DNA of 64,000 nt from Niabella sp. Lineage in GTDB: Bacteria > Bacteroidota > Bacteroidia > Chitinophagales > Chitinophagaceae. Under the pieces are notes generated by a model that was given only the letters and a program-made list of their open reading frames with translations, was not told the origin of the DNA and searched no databases. A program made the position numbers and the translations under genes. The stretch is taken from the NCBI GenBank assembly GCA_017744715.1, contig JAGIAT010000001.1:806001-870000 (forward strand), written 5' to 3'. Positions 51,534-60,874 of the stretch are shown in pieces; the stretch's first letter is position 1, and each line of letters opens with the position of its first letter.

Positions 51534-52358
51534 ATGCCGGTAATCAGCATTCCTACTTCTTTTAATATTGATGTGGCTTTTGAAGTACCCAGTTTTGGAA
51601 GACGGCTGGCTTCCCTGCTGATTGACATGGCCGTGGAGATCTGTTATCTGATTATAGCCTTGTGGCTGGCAGGAAAAATAGCAGGTCCGGCATACTCCTG
51701 GGATGAGGACGCGCAGTATAATTTATGGGCGCTTCAATTGTTGGTCATTGCCCCGGTTTTTTTATACCATGTTATTATGGAGGTTACCACCAATGGACAA
51801 AGCGTGGGTAAAAAAATAATGAAACTGCGGGTGGTGAACGATAAAGGGGGTAAGGCCAGTATCAGCCAGTTCCTGATCCGGTGGTTGCTGCGGGTTTCCG
51901 ATCTTTGGATGGTGCTGATCCTGGGCCTGCTGCTGAGTTTGAGCGATGGCACCAATCTGCAAACATTTTTTATGCTACTGCTGGCACTCGGGTTCCTGGT
52001 AACTGATATTGTGCTGGTGGCCTCTTCAAAAAGATCGCAGCGCATCGGCGATCTGCTGGCGCATACGATCCTGATCCGCACCAACCGGCAACAGGATCTT
52101 TCGGCTACGATTTTCCGGGAGGTGAGTGAAGACTATGTACCTGCCTTTCCGGAGGTGATGCATATTTCTGACCGGGACCTGAACATTATTAAAAACCTGC
52201 TGGATAACGCGCATAAAACACACCGGTACGAATCATTAAGGGCCGCTGCGGACCGGGTGAAACAGTATTTAAAGATTGAAACGGATATGGAACCCTACCA
52301 GTTTTTAGATAAGCTGCTGGAAGATTACAATTATCTTTCCACCCGTCAATTGGTTTAA
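51534..52358 (+). CDS. RDD family membrane protein
   Basis: The 274-residue protein has the RDD-domain opening VAFEVPSFGRRLASLLIDM and the later GQSVGKKIMKLRVV block. Three to four spans are predicted in residues 25-170, then a soluble helical tail (LNIIKNLLDNAHKTHRYESL) that is longer than a bare RDD domain. RDD proteins include sodium/proton antiporters and transport partners. It is divergent from the SpoIIM gene, a placement widely conserved with the MoxR cluster. Its stop overlaps the convergent gene by 4 bp. Confidence 0.9.
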   Translation: MPVISIPTSFNIDVAFEVPSFGRRLASLLIDMAVEICYLIIALWLAGKIAGPAYSWDEDAQYNLWALQLLVIAPVFLYHVIMEVTTNGQSVGKKIMKLRVVNDKGGKASISQFLIRWLLRVSDLWMVLILGLLLSLSDGTNLQTFFMLLLALGFLVTDIVLVASSKRSQRIGDLLAHTILIRTNRQQDLSATIFREVSEDYVPAFPEVMHISDRDLNIIKNLLDNAHKTHRYESLRAAADRVKQYLKIETDMEPYQFLDKLLEDYNYLSTRQLV

Positions 52359-52807
52359 GTGGCCGCTCCCAGCATCATCATCAAAACCGATAAAAACATA
52401 AAGGCCAGAGCGCATAAAAAAATGATTGCAATCACCTTAAAATAGGTAGCCAGATGAAACAGCCCTTTATTGAGGCTGCGGCGGTCATCGGCTGCAAGCC
52501 CTTTTTGTGCAGATTTTGAAAAGCTGTACAGCATATAAAAGAGCACGGCACTTACAATTACAGAGAAGGCAATATAAAGTACAGAGCCCTGCGCGGCCAT
52601 TTGTAGTGTGGCATCGTCAAACCCTTCTTTCGCCAGTCCCGTTCTTACAGAAGGTTTGGTGATATACGCAATCAGGCTGATGATCGTTCCCGAAATGGAA
52701 AGAATGGCAACAGTGCCGGCCACTTTTGCGGTACTGCTGATCTTACTTTTTGTATAAATATCAAGCGGTATAAATGACGGGCTTTTATCGTGTTCCGGTT
52801 GGTTCAT
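52355..52807 (-). CDS. Small membrane protein, DUF5362-like, copy 2
   Basis: The 150-residue protein has three to four hydrophobic segments (about 28-48, 73-95, 120-145) and a central loop KSAQKGLAADDRRSLNKGLFHLATYFK. It shares the pattern of N-terminal cytoplasmic tail, spans and a short amphipathic loop with the gene before it. The DUF5362 assignment is tentative. Its ATG overlaps the stop of the preceding gene by 4 bp. Confidence 0.72.
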   Translation of the reverse strand: MNQPEHDKSPSFIPLDIYTKSKISSTAKVAGTVAILSISGTIISLIAYITKPSVRTGLAKEGFDDATLQMAAQGSVLYIAFSVIVSAVLFYMLYSFSKSAQKGLAADDRRSLNKGLFHLATYFKVIAIIFLCALAFMFLSVLMMMLGAAT

Positions 52808-53229
52808 TGAAACAGTGTTGAAATATTTGCAAGGAGGCTGATCCCCGAAAGGATGGCCATGGCAATAAAAAAACGATGAAAATTGGAAAATCCCTCTGCA
52901 AGCAGCGTTGTATTTTTTTGCAGTACACCCGCCTTTATGTTGCTGGCCGCTTTATAAAGAAAATACAGAACGGTTGCTGTTATAAAAAAGAAGATAAAGA
53001 ATACCACAATCAACGCGCCATACGTTCCTTCTGCTTTTACCGGCAGAATGCTTTCAAGGGATTTTAAAATCACGGCGCCGCTCACCAGCATCATGGCCAC
53101 TACAAATGCACCCATACCGAAGCCGATTACAGTAATCAGCCGTGTCCACCGGCTGAGGGCCAGCAGCTGACGGTCCAACTCCGGATCGGGGTCGGTTTCA
53201 AAAATGGAATGGGGATCCTGTTCTGTCAT
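52804..53229 (-). CDS. Small membrane protein, DUF5362-like, copy 1
   Basis: The 141-residue protein (ATG 53229, MTEQDPHSIFETD; the upstream in-frame ATG is not supported) has an acidic N-terminus and spans at about 31-52, 70-92 and 118-138. The loop AASNIKAGVLQKNTTLLAEGFSNFHRFF corresponds to that of its neighbour, so the two are probably an old tandem pair acting as a heteromer. No function known. Confidence 0.72.
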   Translation of the reverse strand: MTEQDPHSIFETDPDPELDRQLLALSRWTRLITVIGFGMGAFVVAMMLVSGAVILKSLESILPVKAEGTYGALIVVFFIFFFITATVLYFLYKAASNIKAGVLQKNTTLLAEGFSNFHRFFIAMAILSGISLLANISTLFQ

Positions 53230-53313
53230 TGTTATTTTTTGAAATGTAAATATCGGCCATTTTTTTTTAAGAAAGACGGCCAAGGAGGTGCATTCCGGTA
53301 ATTGAATAAAAAA

Positions 53314-53356
53314 GGGGCTGTATCAAAAACAGGTGACTTTGCTTTGATACAGCCCC
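53314..53356 (-). terminator. Rho-independent terminator of the RND efflux operon
   Basis: GGGGCTGTATCAAA (53314-53327) and TTTGATACAGCCCC (53343-53356) form a perfect 14-bp stem with a 15-nt loop, followed on the minus strand by TTTTTT. It closes the operon ending at 53375. The arm resembles the outer arm of the palindromic element at 29313. Confidence 0.92.
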
Positions 53357-53374
53357 TCCCGGGTTCCGGCCGGT

Positions 53375-54799
53375 TTATCTCCAGCCGCCCCCTAATGCCT
53401 TATATAGTTGAATGACGGCATTCAGTTTGCCATATTTAGCGTCTACATAATTCAGCTCTGCCTGTAATTTATTGGTCATGGCGGTAATTACATCCAGGTA
53501 GTTACCCATGCCATTGTTTACGAGTTCCTGCGAATACTGCGTGGCAGAATCATATTGCTGGAATTCCTGTTTCTTAAAGTTGATGAGCTTTTGCTGGGCA
53601 TCGTAGCTGAACAGGGCATCCGATACCTCTTTTGCTGCATTTAAGATGGTTTTTTTATAACCGTTGTAGGCAATTTGCTGATTGGCCTGTGATACTTCGT
53701 ATTGGGTACGGATCTGGCGCTTGTTAAGCACCGGCTGCAGCAATGACCCGGTTGCGGTTGCAAAAAGGGAGCTCACACTAAAGAGCCGGTCAAAGTCTAC
53801 ACTTTGCAATCCGCCACTGGCGCTGAGCGTTAACGAAGGATAAAATGCTGCTTTGGCAGCGTTGGTCATGTGATAGGCGTTCATATAGCCAAACTCCGCC
53901 GCTTTTACATCCGGCCGGTTAGTGAGCAGCTGTACCGGAACGCCGATGGCCAGGGGCGTGTTAATTTGTTGCTGATCCAGTGTATTCCGTTCAATGGGTT
54001 GGGGAGGAATGCTCAGGAGCATACAAAAGTAATTTTCCATCAGTTTAATGCTGTTGTCCAGGTTCACCAGTATGCCCCTTGAATTCAGCAGCAGGGCCTC
54101 GCTTTGTTTTACGGCCACCTGGGTAAGGCTGCCGGCATTTTTAAGCGCTTTGGTTGTTTCCAGGTTCTGCTCGCGGTAACGGATGGTTTCTTCTGTGATC
54201 TTTTTCTGCTCATCCAGCGACATCAGCTGGTAGTAGGTATCTGCGATTGCCGCAATCAGGTCTGATTTTACGGCCTGATGAGCTGCCTGTGATTTCAGGA
54301 AGTTTGCAACGGCCGCTTCTTTATTGCTTTTGATCTTGCCCCAGATATCAGCTTCCCAGGAGAGGTTGCCGCTGATGCCGTACTGGAACAGGTGCAGCCG
54401 GTGCCCGCCTGCCAGCTGGCCAAGTTGGGTGTTCAGCGAATTGGTTTGGTAGGTTACCGATGGCCCTGCTGAAAGCGTTGGAAAAAAGCCCGCCTTACCC
54501 TGTTTCATATAAGCTTCCGCCGCAGCAATTTGCTGGATGGCGGTCCGGATGTCCAGGTTTTCTTCAAGTGCCTTATTGATATAGCCTGCCAGTTTTTCAT
54601 CGGTAAACAGCTCCTTCCAGGAAACATCGGCAATGGTTGCGGTATCCGCCGGAAGCTGGTCGGTACGGTAATAACGGTCGTCAACCAGGTCCTTGGGCCG
54701 CTGATAGGGTTTTGCCACAAAACATGCCTGCAGCAAAATCGTCATCAGCAGCAATCCCGGCAGGGTCCTGTATATCCGGATCTTATTGTTTGATTTCAT
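53375..54799 (-). CDS. RND efflux outer membrane factor (TolC/NodT family lipoprotein)
   Basis: The 474-residue lipoprotein (ATG 54799, MKSNNKIR; lipobox LLQAC) has two TolC-like OEP repeats rich in long amphipathic helices. Typical family phrases are WKELFTDEKLAGYINKAL, WEADIWGKIK, NRPDVKAAEFGYMNAY and AAKAAFYPSLTLSASGG. It forms the outer membrane channel of the tripartite pump with the two genes before it. It is last in the operon, 100 bp after the permease gene. Confidence 0.94.
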   Translation of the reverse strand: MKSNNKIRIYRTLPGLLLMTILLQACFVAKPYQRPKDLVDDRYYRTDQLPADTATIADVSWKELFTDEKLAGYINKALEENLDIRTAIQQIAAAEAYMKQGKAGFFPTLSAGPSVTYQTNSLNTQLGQLAGGHRLHLFQYGISGNLSWEADIWGKIKSNKEAAVANFLKSQAAHQAVKSDLIAAIADTYYQLMSLDEQKKITEETIRYREQNLETTKALKNAGSLTQVAVKQSEALLLNSRGILVNLDNSIKLMENYFCMLLSIPPQPIERNTLDQQQINTPLAIGVPVQLLTNRPDVKAAEFGYMNAYHMTNAAKAAFYPSLTLSASGGLQSVDFDRLFSVSSLFATATGSLLQPVLNKRQIRTQYEVSQANQQIAYNGYKKTILNAAKEVSDALFSYDAQQKLINFKKQEFQQYDSATQYSQELVNNGMGNYLDVITAMTNKLQAELNYVDAKYGKLNAVIQLYKALGGGWR

Positions 54800-54899
54800 A
54801 TATCTGTTTTTTATCCTGTTTATATTACGCCGCTGCATTCCTGCTTCATAACGGTTACTTCTGCGAACGTAGCATAAACGGTGGTGTTGCTTTGAATGA

Positions 54900-57800
54900 T
54901 TATTCTGATAATTTTTCGGCCTTGTTGATCTTTACCGGGCGGATCCTTTCCTGCAGCCACTGGAAGATTACGAACAGCACCGGTATGACCAGTAATCCAA
55001 GGACGGTACCAATCAACAGGCCCGAGGCCGCACCGGTGGCAATGGAGTGGTTACCGATGGCACCGATACCGGTTGCATATACCAGGGGCATCATACCGGC
55101 GATAAATGCGAACGAGGTCATGAGGATAGGACGTAACCTGGCTTTTGCAGCATTGATTGCGGCCATCGGAATGCTTTCGCCTTTATGACGGCGCTGCACC
55201 CCAAATTCCACGATCAGGATCGCATTCTTGGCAAGCAGCCCCACCAGCATGATCAGCGCGATCTGGAAGTAGATATTGTTTTCAAGCCCGAACAGCCACT
55301 GACCCAGGTAAGCACCCATTACCCCCATGGGTAAGGAAATGATCACCGTAAGCGGAATGATATAACTTTCATACTGGGCGCTGAGGATGAAATACACAAA
55401 TACCAGGCTCAGCGCAAAGATGATCAGTGTTTGTGAGCCGGCATTGATCTCTTCTCTTGTTAAACCGGAATAATCGATGCCATAGCTGGCCGAAAGCGTG
55501 GTCTGTGCTACTTCCTGTACGGCTTTGATGGCATCACCTGTACTGTAACCCGGGTTGGTAGCCCCGGTAAGATCGGCAGAAGAAAACAGGTTGAAACGGG
55601 TAACGGATTGCGGACCGTAAACACGTTCCAGTGTTACAAACTGCGATACCGGCGCCATTTGGCCGCTTCCTGTTTTTATAAAAAAGGAGTTCAGGCTGTT
55701 GGCATCCATCCTTGCTTCGGGTAATGCCTGCACCATTACGCGGTATTGTTTACCGTATTTGGTAAAATCTGCAGCGTAAATACCACCAATATAACCCTGC
55801 ATGGTGGATAACAGGCTGCTTACAGATACACCCGCCTCGCTGGCCTTTGGTACATTGATCACCATTTCATATTGCGGGTATTTCGTATTAAAGGAGGTTT
55901 GTGCAAACTGAATCTCCGGGCGCTTCATCAACTCGCCGATAAAACGCTGCGTTGTGGCGTCGAGCTCGCTGATCGATTGTCCGCCCTTATTGAGCAGCGA
56001 AAGCTGGAAGCCGGCGCTGTTACCAAAACCGGGTACACTGGGCGGACTGAAGAAGATCATCCTGGAATCCGGTATGGTAGCGCCTACACCAAATAATTGC
56101 TTGGTGATATCATCCACACTTTGCCCCTTTGCAGAATTCCGGTCTTTAAACGGCGCCAGTTTAATAAAGGCGAGTCCGTAGTTGCTACCCGAACCGGAGA
56201 TGAGGCTTCGCCCGGTACTGAAGGTAACGCCCTGTATGCCGGGTATCTTCGAGGCCTTGGCGGTAAGCTCTTTCATAGCCTGGTACGTACGGTCCATAGT
56301 GGCACTGGGTGGCAGCTCCACGTTGCCGAATATAATACCGCGGTCTTCCGCCGGCACAAAGCCCGTGGGGGTTTTATTGCTGATAAAGAAGATCAGCCCC
56401 ATAGATGCCAAAAGAATGATGAGCGTAACCCATTTATGACGGATCAGGAAGATGAACGCTTTCCCGTAACGCGTGGTCATTGCGGTAAACGCAACATTGA
56501 AGCTGGCAAAGAAGCGCTGCAGGAAATTCTTCTTTTTATGATCGTGGTCTTCCGGATGCGGGCGCAGCAGCAGGGCACACAATGCCGGGCTGAGCGAAAG
56601 CGCGTTTACAGCGGAGATCAGGATGGCGATGATCAGTGTAATACCAAACTGTTTATAGAACACACCAGTAGGACCGCTGATAAAGGTTACCGGAATAAAC
56701 ACCGCAGCCATTACAAGGGTAATAGAGATGATGGCCCCTGTGATTTCGTGCATGGCATCCAGGGTTGCTTTTTTGGGATCCCGTTCCCCGTGATCCATTT
56801 TCGCATGAACGGCTTCCACCACTACGATGGCATCATCTACCACGATCCCGATGGCCAGTACCAGGGCAAACAGGGTCAGCAGGTTTAGTGAAAAGCCCAT
56901 CAGGTTGAGGAAGAAAAAGGTTCCCACAATGGATACCGGAACGGCAATGGCCGGAATAAGCGTGGAACGGAAATCCTGCAGGAAAATGTATACCACAATA
57001 AACACCAGGATAAAGGCCTCCACAAGGGTATGAATTACCTTTTCAATAGAAGCTTCCAGGAATTCATTGGTGTCATAGTTGATCACATAGCCGATCCCCT
57101 GCGGTAATGTTTTTTCGGTTTCTGTCAGGTATTTTTTAATATCTACGATGATCTGCTGGGCATTGGATCCGGGTGTCTGGAAGATCCCCATACTGATACC
57201 GGGATTACCGGAGCTTTCGCCCACACCGGCATAGGACAGCGCATCCAGTTTTACAGTAGCCACATCCTTCAGGCGTAAAAATTCACCCTGTCCCAGCGAT
57301 TTAATGATGATATCATCGTACTGTTCTTTTTCATTGAATTTGCCCTTATACTTGATCACATATTCAAAGGCGCTTCCGCTGTTCTGTCCTACAGATCCTG
57401 CGGCAGCTTCCAGGCTCTGGCTGTTGATGGCCGCGGTTACATCGCTGGGTTGTATACCATATGCGGCCAGCTTTTGCGGATCCAGCCAGATGCGCATGGA
57501 ATAGGATTTTCCTCCGAATACCGTAGCGTCGCCCACCCCGTAGATCCGTTTAATACCAGGGATCACATTAATATCAAGGTAGTTTTGCAGGAATACGTCG
57601 TTCAGTTCCTTATTACTGGTATAAAAAGTAAGAAACATCAGGGCGCTGGTCTGCTGCTTTTGCGTAACCACACCGGCGCGTGTTACCTCGGCGGGCAGCA
57701 GAGGCGTGGCACGTGCCACCCGGTTCTGCACGTTTACGGCGGCGATATCCGGATCGATACCCTGTTTGAAGAACACGTTAATGGTAGCACTACCATCATT

Positions 57801-58049
57801 ACCTGCAGTAGAGGTGATATAGTCCATCCCTTCCACACCGTTCACCTGTTCTTCGATAGGAATGATTACACTTTTTTGTACGGTTTCGGCATTGGCACCG
57901 GTATAGGTTGCCCGCACGTTTACCGTAGGCGGGGCGATATCTGGATACTGTGTTACGGGCAGGGAAATAACGCCCAGTATCCCCAGTAATACGAGTATTA
58001 CGGAGATCACCGTAGACAGGATCGGTCGGTTGATAAATGTTTTAATCAT
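54900..58049 (-). CDS. RND efflux permease, HAE1 (AcrB-like) family
   Basis: The 1049-residue inner membrane pump has 12 spans and two large periplasmic loops. HAE1 features are FINRPILSTVISVILVLLG at the start, LPVTQYPDIAPPTVNVRATY, the LALVLAIGIVVDDAIVVVEAV helix 4 with its Asp pair for proton transfer, GPTGVFYKQFGITLIIAI, and the second-half GLLAKNAILIVEFG with Lys. The length is normal for exporting drugs, bile-like compounds or other amphiphiles. Confidence 0.96.
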   Translation of the reverse strand: MIKTFINRPILSTVISVILVLLGILGVISLPVTQYPDIAPPTVNVRATYTGANAETVQKSVIIPIEEQVNGVEGMDYITSTAGNDGSATINVFFKQGIDPDIAAVNVQNRVARATPLLPAEVTRAGVVTQKQQTSALMFLTFYTSNKELNDVFLQNYLDINVIPGIKRIYGVGDATVFGGKSYSMRIWLDPQKLAAYGIQPSDVTAAINSQSLEAAAGSVGQNSGSAFEYVIKYKGKFNEKEQYDDIIIKSLGQGEFLRLKDVATVKLDALSYAGVGESSGNPGISMGIFQTPGSNAQQIIVDIKKYLTETEKTLPQGIGYVINYDTNEFLEASIEKVIHTLVEAFILVFIVVYIFLQDFRSTLIPAIAVPVSIVGTFFFLNLMGFSLNLLTLFALVLAIGIVVDDAIVVVEAVHAKMDHGERDPKKATLDAMHEITGAIISITLVMAAVFIPVTFISGPTGVFYKQFGITLIIAILISAVNALSLSPALCALLLRPHPEDHDHKKKNFLQRFFASFNVAFTAMTTRYGKAFIFLIRHKWVTLIILLASMGLIFFISNKTPTGFVPAEDRGIIFGNVELPPSATMDRTYQAMKELTAKASKIPGIQGVTFSTGRSLISGSGSNYGLAFIKLAPFKDRNSAKGQSVDDITKQLFGVGATIPDSRMIFFSPPSVPGFGNSAGFQLSLLNKGGQSISELDATTQRFIGELMKRPEIQFAQTSFNTKYPQYEMVINVPKASEAGVSVSSLLSTMQGYIGGIYAADFTKYGKQYRVMVQALPEARMDANSLNSFFIKTGSGQMAPVSQFVTLERVYGPQSVTRFNLFSSADLTGATNPGYSTGDAIKAVQEVAQTTLSASYGIDYSGLTREEINAGSQTLIIFALSLVFVYFILSAQYESYIIPLTVIISLPMGVMGAYLGQWLFGLENNIYFQIALIMLVGLLAKNAILIVEFGVQRRHKGESIPMAAINAAKARLRPILMTSFAFIAGMMPLVYATGIGAIGNHSIATGAASGLLIGTVLGLLVIPVLFVIFQWLQERIRPVKINKAEKLSE

Positions 58050-58052
58050 GTG

Positions 58053-59249
58053 TTAAAAAACAGGTTTAATGGCGTTAGTAATACTGTCAAAATCAGCAGG
58101 ACGGGGAATTACGGCAGCACCGTTCCGCAATCCGCCCACGCCGGCAGCGATGATGGTATCACCCTTATTAACACCGCCACCCAGCAGGGCCATATTGTTG
58201 ATGCGGTCCAAAACGCCCACCACTACTGAGTTTACGGTGTCTTTGCCCACTTTATATACATAAATGATTCCTTGCTGCTCAAAAGTGGCAGCTTCCGGAA
58301 CGGCCAGCACATCGGTATAGGTCTTGGGGATTTTAATGGTTCCGCTGTTCCCGTTTGCCAGCAGTCTTCCCTGGTTGGGGAAGGAAACCCGGAACAGGAT
58401 GGTACCGGTATTGGGGTCGATCTGGCCGGTAACGGCTTTTACTTTTCCTTTCTGACCATATTCGGATCCATTGGCCAGTTCCAGTGAAACGGGGGGAATA
58501 TTGTTGAGTTTTTGTGCAACCGTAAGACCCGGTGTCTGCTCCAGGAAATTCAGGTATTCTTTTTCATTCATTGAAAAGTAGGCATAAATCTCGCTTACAT
58601 CCGAAACCGTGGTAAGGGGTGTGGGATCTGTGGGGCCCACCAGGCTACCCACCCGCAGGGGCAGCTTGCCCACGATACCATCGATAGGGCTGCGGATAAT
58701 GGAATATTCTACATTGGCTGCAGCGCTGCGGTAATTGGCCTGCGCCTGTCCGCGGTTGGCTCTTGCCTGCACCAGCTGGCTCTGGGCAGAGCGCAGGTTG
58801 GCTTTTGCCGTTTCCAGCTGTACATTGCTGATGATATTTTTTTCTACGAGGGGCGTCAGCTTATTTACTTCCACCTGGGCGGCATTTACATTGGCTTCTG
58901 CGGTGCTGATGCTCGCTTCTGCAGCTCCCACGCCGCTTTTAGCCGCATCTGCGGTTTGCGAAAGTGTATTGGTCTCTAAACGGAAGAGTACCTGTCCTTT
59001 GCGCACAACCTGTCCTTCGTCTACAAGCACTTCCTTAATATAGCCGGATATTTTTGCGCGTACATCATTGTTATTGCGCCCCTGGATGCTTGCAGGGTAG
59101 GCACTGTATCCGGTAACGGTTTTTACCGGTACGGCAATTACGGGATAAGGCCTTGCGGCATTGGGGTTGGGAGCTTGTTTTTTTCCTCCACAGGCAGCCA
59201 GAAGAAGGATAACGATGCTGCTTGCTGCAATACGGGTCTTTGTATTCAT
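58053..59249 (-). CDS. RND efflux periplasmic adaptor (membrane fusion protein)
   Basis: The 398-residue lipoprotein (MNTKTRIAASSIVILLLAAC, Cys20) has the barrel-sandwich, hairpin and beta-barrel order of the family: DVRAKISGYIKEVLVDEGQ, the Ala-rich coiled coil from about 85 to 175, then IRSPIDGIVGKLPLRVGSLV. It links the permease to the outer membrane factor. The gene is 3 bp upstream of the permease gene. Confidence 0.95.
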   Translation of the reverse strand: MNTKTRIAASSIVILLLAACGGKKQAPNPNAARPYPVIAVPVKTVTGYSAYPASIQGRNNNDVRAKISGYIKEVLVDEGQVVRKGQVLFRLETNTLSQTADAAKSGVGAAEASISTAEANVNAAQVEVNKLTPLVEKNIISNVQLETAKANLRSAQSQLVQARANRGQAQANYRSAAANVEYSIIRSPIDGIVGKLPLRVGSLVGPTDPTPLTTVSDVSEIYAYFSMNEKEYLNFLEQTPGLTVAQKLNNIPPVSLELANGSEYGQKGKVKAVTGQIDPNTGTILFRVSFPNQGRLLANGNSGTIKIPKTYTDVLAVPEAATFEQQGIIYVYKVGKDTVNSVVVGVLDRINNMALLGGGVNKGDTIIAAGVGGLRNGAAVIPRPADFDSITNAIKPVF

Positions 59250-59265
59250 AAATCCTGATTTCGGG

Positions 59266-59727
59266 TTATTGGTGTAAACTTTTTACGGTGCTTTCTACTG
59301 TTTTGATATGCTTGTCTAAAATGGTTATATACTGGTTGATGCCTTTGATGACCTGCTCGTTGGGCGTTTTTACCTGCTTATTCAATTGTACCATCCGCTG
59401 CATCAATTCTTTTTCCCGCACCAGCTTCTCAAGGATATTACCAAAGCGGATCCCCATAAATTTGGGATTGATGCGGTAATACCGCTTGCGCGAATCAATG
59501 GGGGTAATGTACTCTACATATTTGTTTTGCACGAGCATTTGCAGGCTGTTGGACAATGAGCTCTTGCTCACGTTGAATTTTTCCAGCAGTTCGTCAAACG
59601 TATATCCGTCTGTTTTGAGATCAATCATCATGTACACATAAATCTTGGCATTCAACGGGGGAAGCCCGTAAAGGTTCCCGTAAAACGTGACCATGTCCTG
59701 ATAGAGTTCTTTTTTTGTAGCTACCAT
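59266..59727 (-). CDS. GbsR/MarR-type transcriptional repressor of the efflux operon
   Basis: The 153-residue winged-helix protein reads FYGNLYGLPPLNAKIYVYM at the start, as in GbsR-like regulators. The DNA-binding part is TFDELLEKFNVSKSSLSNSLQ and the wing YITPIDSRKRYYRI, followed by a C-terminal dimerisation coil (about 100-150). It is first in the efflux operon, 16 bp before the adaptor gene. The operator in its own promoter (59739-59777) implies autorepression that also controls the pump. Confidence 0.9.
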   Translation of the reverse strand: MVATKKELYQDMVTFYGNLYGLPPLNAKIYVYMMIDLKTDGYTFDELLEKFNVSKSSLSNSLQMLVQNKYVEYITPIDSRKRYYRINPKFMGIRFGNILEKLVREKELMQRMVQLNKQVKTPNEQVIKGINQYITILDKHIKTVESTVKSLHQ

Positions 59728-59738
59728 AATTTATAAAA

Positions 59739-59780
59739 CGAACTGCAAATTTATAGTTAGTTCGGTAAAATACGAACAAA
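59739..59780 (-). promoter_or_regulatory. Promoter and operator of the RND efflux operon
   Basis: On the minus strand TTTG (plus CAAA, 59777-59780) is followed after 23 nt by TAAATTTG (plus 59746-59753), an exact -33/-7 pair. Overlapping it are CGAAC-type half sites: GTTCG (59760-59764) and CGAAC (59773-59777) inverted across 8 nt, and CGAACT (59739-59744) with AGTTCG (59759-59764) across 14 nt. A bound repressor would block the promoter. Confidence 0.65.
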
Positions 59781-59864
59781 CAGGTATTAAAAAATCTTTA
59801 AACTGCTTTTTCCTGCAAAGGGTGTACTAACAACAGGCGCGTCTAAAAGTTTGATTATGAGATG

Positions 59865-60788
59865 TTATTTTGCTTCCTGTTCCAGTCTGGATTTTATAAG
59901 CGGTAAAATAGTTGGGTAAGCGGTGGCTTCTACCCAATGGAACCCTGCTTGTTTTTTAAACCAGGTCAACTGCCGTTTGGCATAACGCCGGGTGTTTTGC
60001 TGAATGAGGGCAACGGCTTGTTCACGGCTAAGTGTTCCGTCAAAATACTGAAACAGTTCCTGGTAACCCACAGTTTGCAGGGCATTCAGCTGGCGCAGGG
60101 GTAACAGACTGCGGACCTCCGCCTCCAGGCCTGCTTCCATCATGCCCGCCACCCGCTGGTTGATCCGTTCATAAAGCAGGGGCCTGGGCAGTTCGAGCCC
60201 GATGTTGATTGTATCAAAAGGACGGTGCTGTTTGGTTTGAGACTGGAATTTCAGAATGGATTGTCCGGTAGCCTCTATCACTTCCAGCGCACGCATCATC
60301 CGCTGCGGGTTCTGCATTTCACCTTTCAGCGCAAAAAGCGGATCCTTTTTTTCCAGTTCCTGCTGCAGCCAGCCAATACCCCTGGTTTCATAATTACTGA
60401 TGATGCCCTCCCGGAGGCCGGCCGCAACGGGGGGCACCGGATCCAGGCCTTCCAACAGGGCTTTTATATACAAACCCGTGCCGCCGGTAACCACCACAAC
60501 CGGGTATTGCTGAAACAGGCGAGCCAGCAATTCCAAAGCGTAGACTTCGTAAATAGCGGCGCTCATTTCTTTGTGCACGCTGTGTGATGCAATAAAATAG
60601 TGGGGAACGGCCTTTAGTTCTGCTTCCGAAGGACGGGCCACGCCTATGGATAGCTCCTGAAAGCACTGGCGGCTGTCGGCAGAAAGGATCACCGTATCCA
60701 GCCGGCGGGCAATATCGATGGCCACAGCCGTTTTGCCTACGGCAGTGGGGCCTGCAATGACAACAAGTACATTTTTATGGAGCAGCAT
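59865..60788 (-). CDS. miaA: tRNA dimethylallyltransferase
   Basis: The 307-residue enzyme transfers an isopentenyl group to A37 of tRNAs reading U-starting codons. It has the P-loop GPTAVGKT (13-20), LSADSRQ (35-41), VVTGGTGLYIKALLEGLDPVP, NPQRMMRALEVIEATG and the tail TRRYAKRQLTWFKKQAGFHWVE. All MiaA landmarks are present at normal length, and the protein is cytosolic. It is apparently monocistronic. Confidence 0.97.
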   Translation of the reverse strand: MLLHKNVLVVIAGPTAVGKTAVAIDIARRLDTVILSADSRQCFQELSIGVARPSEAELKAVPHYFIASHSVHKEMSAAIYEVYALELLARLFQQYPVVVVTGGTGLYIKALLEGLDPVPPVAAGLREGIISNYETRGIGWLQQELEKKDPLFALKGEMQNPQRMMRALEVIEATGQSILKFQSQTKQHRPFDTINIGLELPRPLLYERINQRVAGMMEAGLEAEVRSLLPLRQLNALQTVGYQELFQYFDGTLSREQAVALIQQNTRRYAKRQLTWFKKQAGFHWVEATAYPTILPLIKSRLEQEAK

Positions 60789-60874
60789 TTGCGAAAGGGC
60801 AATAGTGAACAGATAATAGGGAATGAAAACCGGTCCCTCTTACGCGTATCCGGTAGTGGTCCTGCGGCGCGCCA

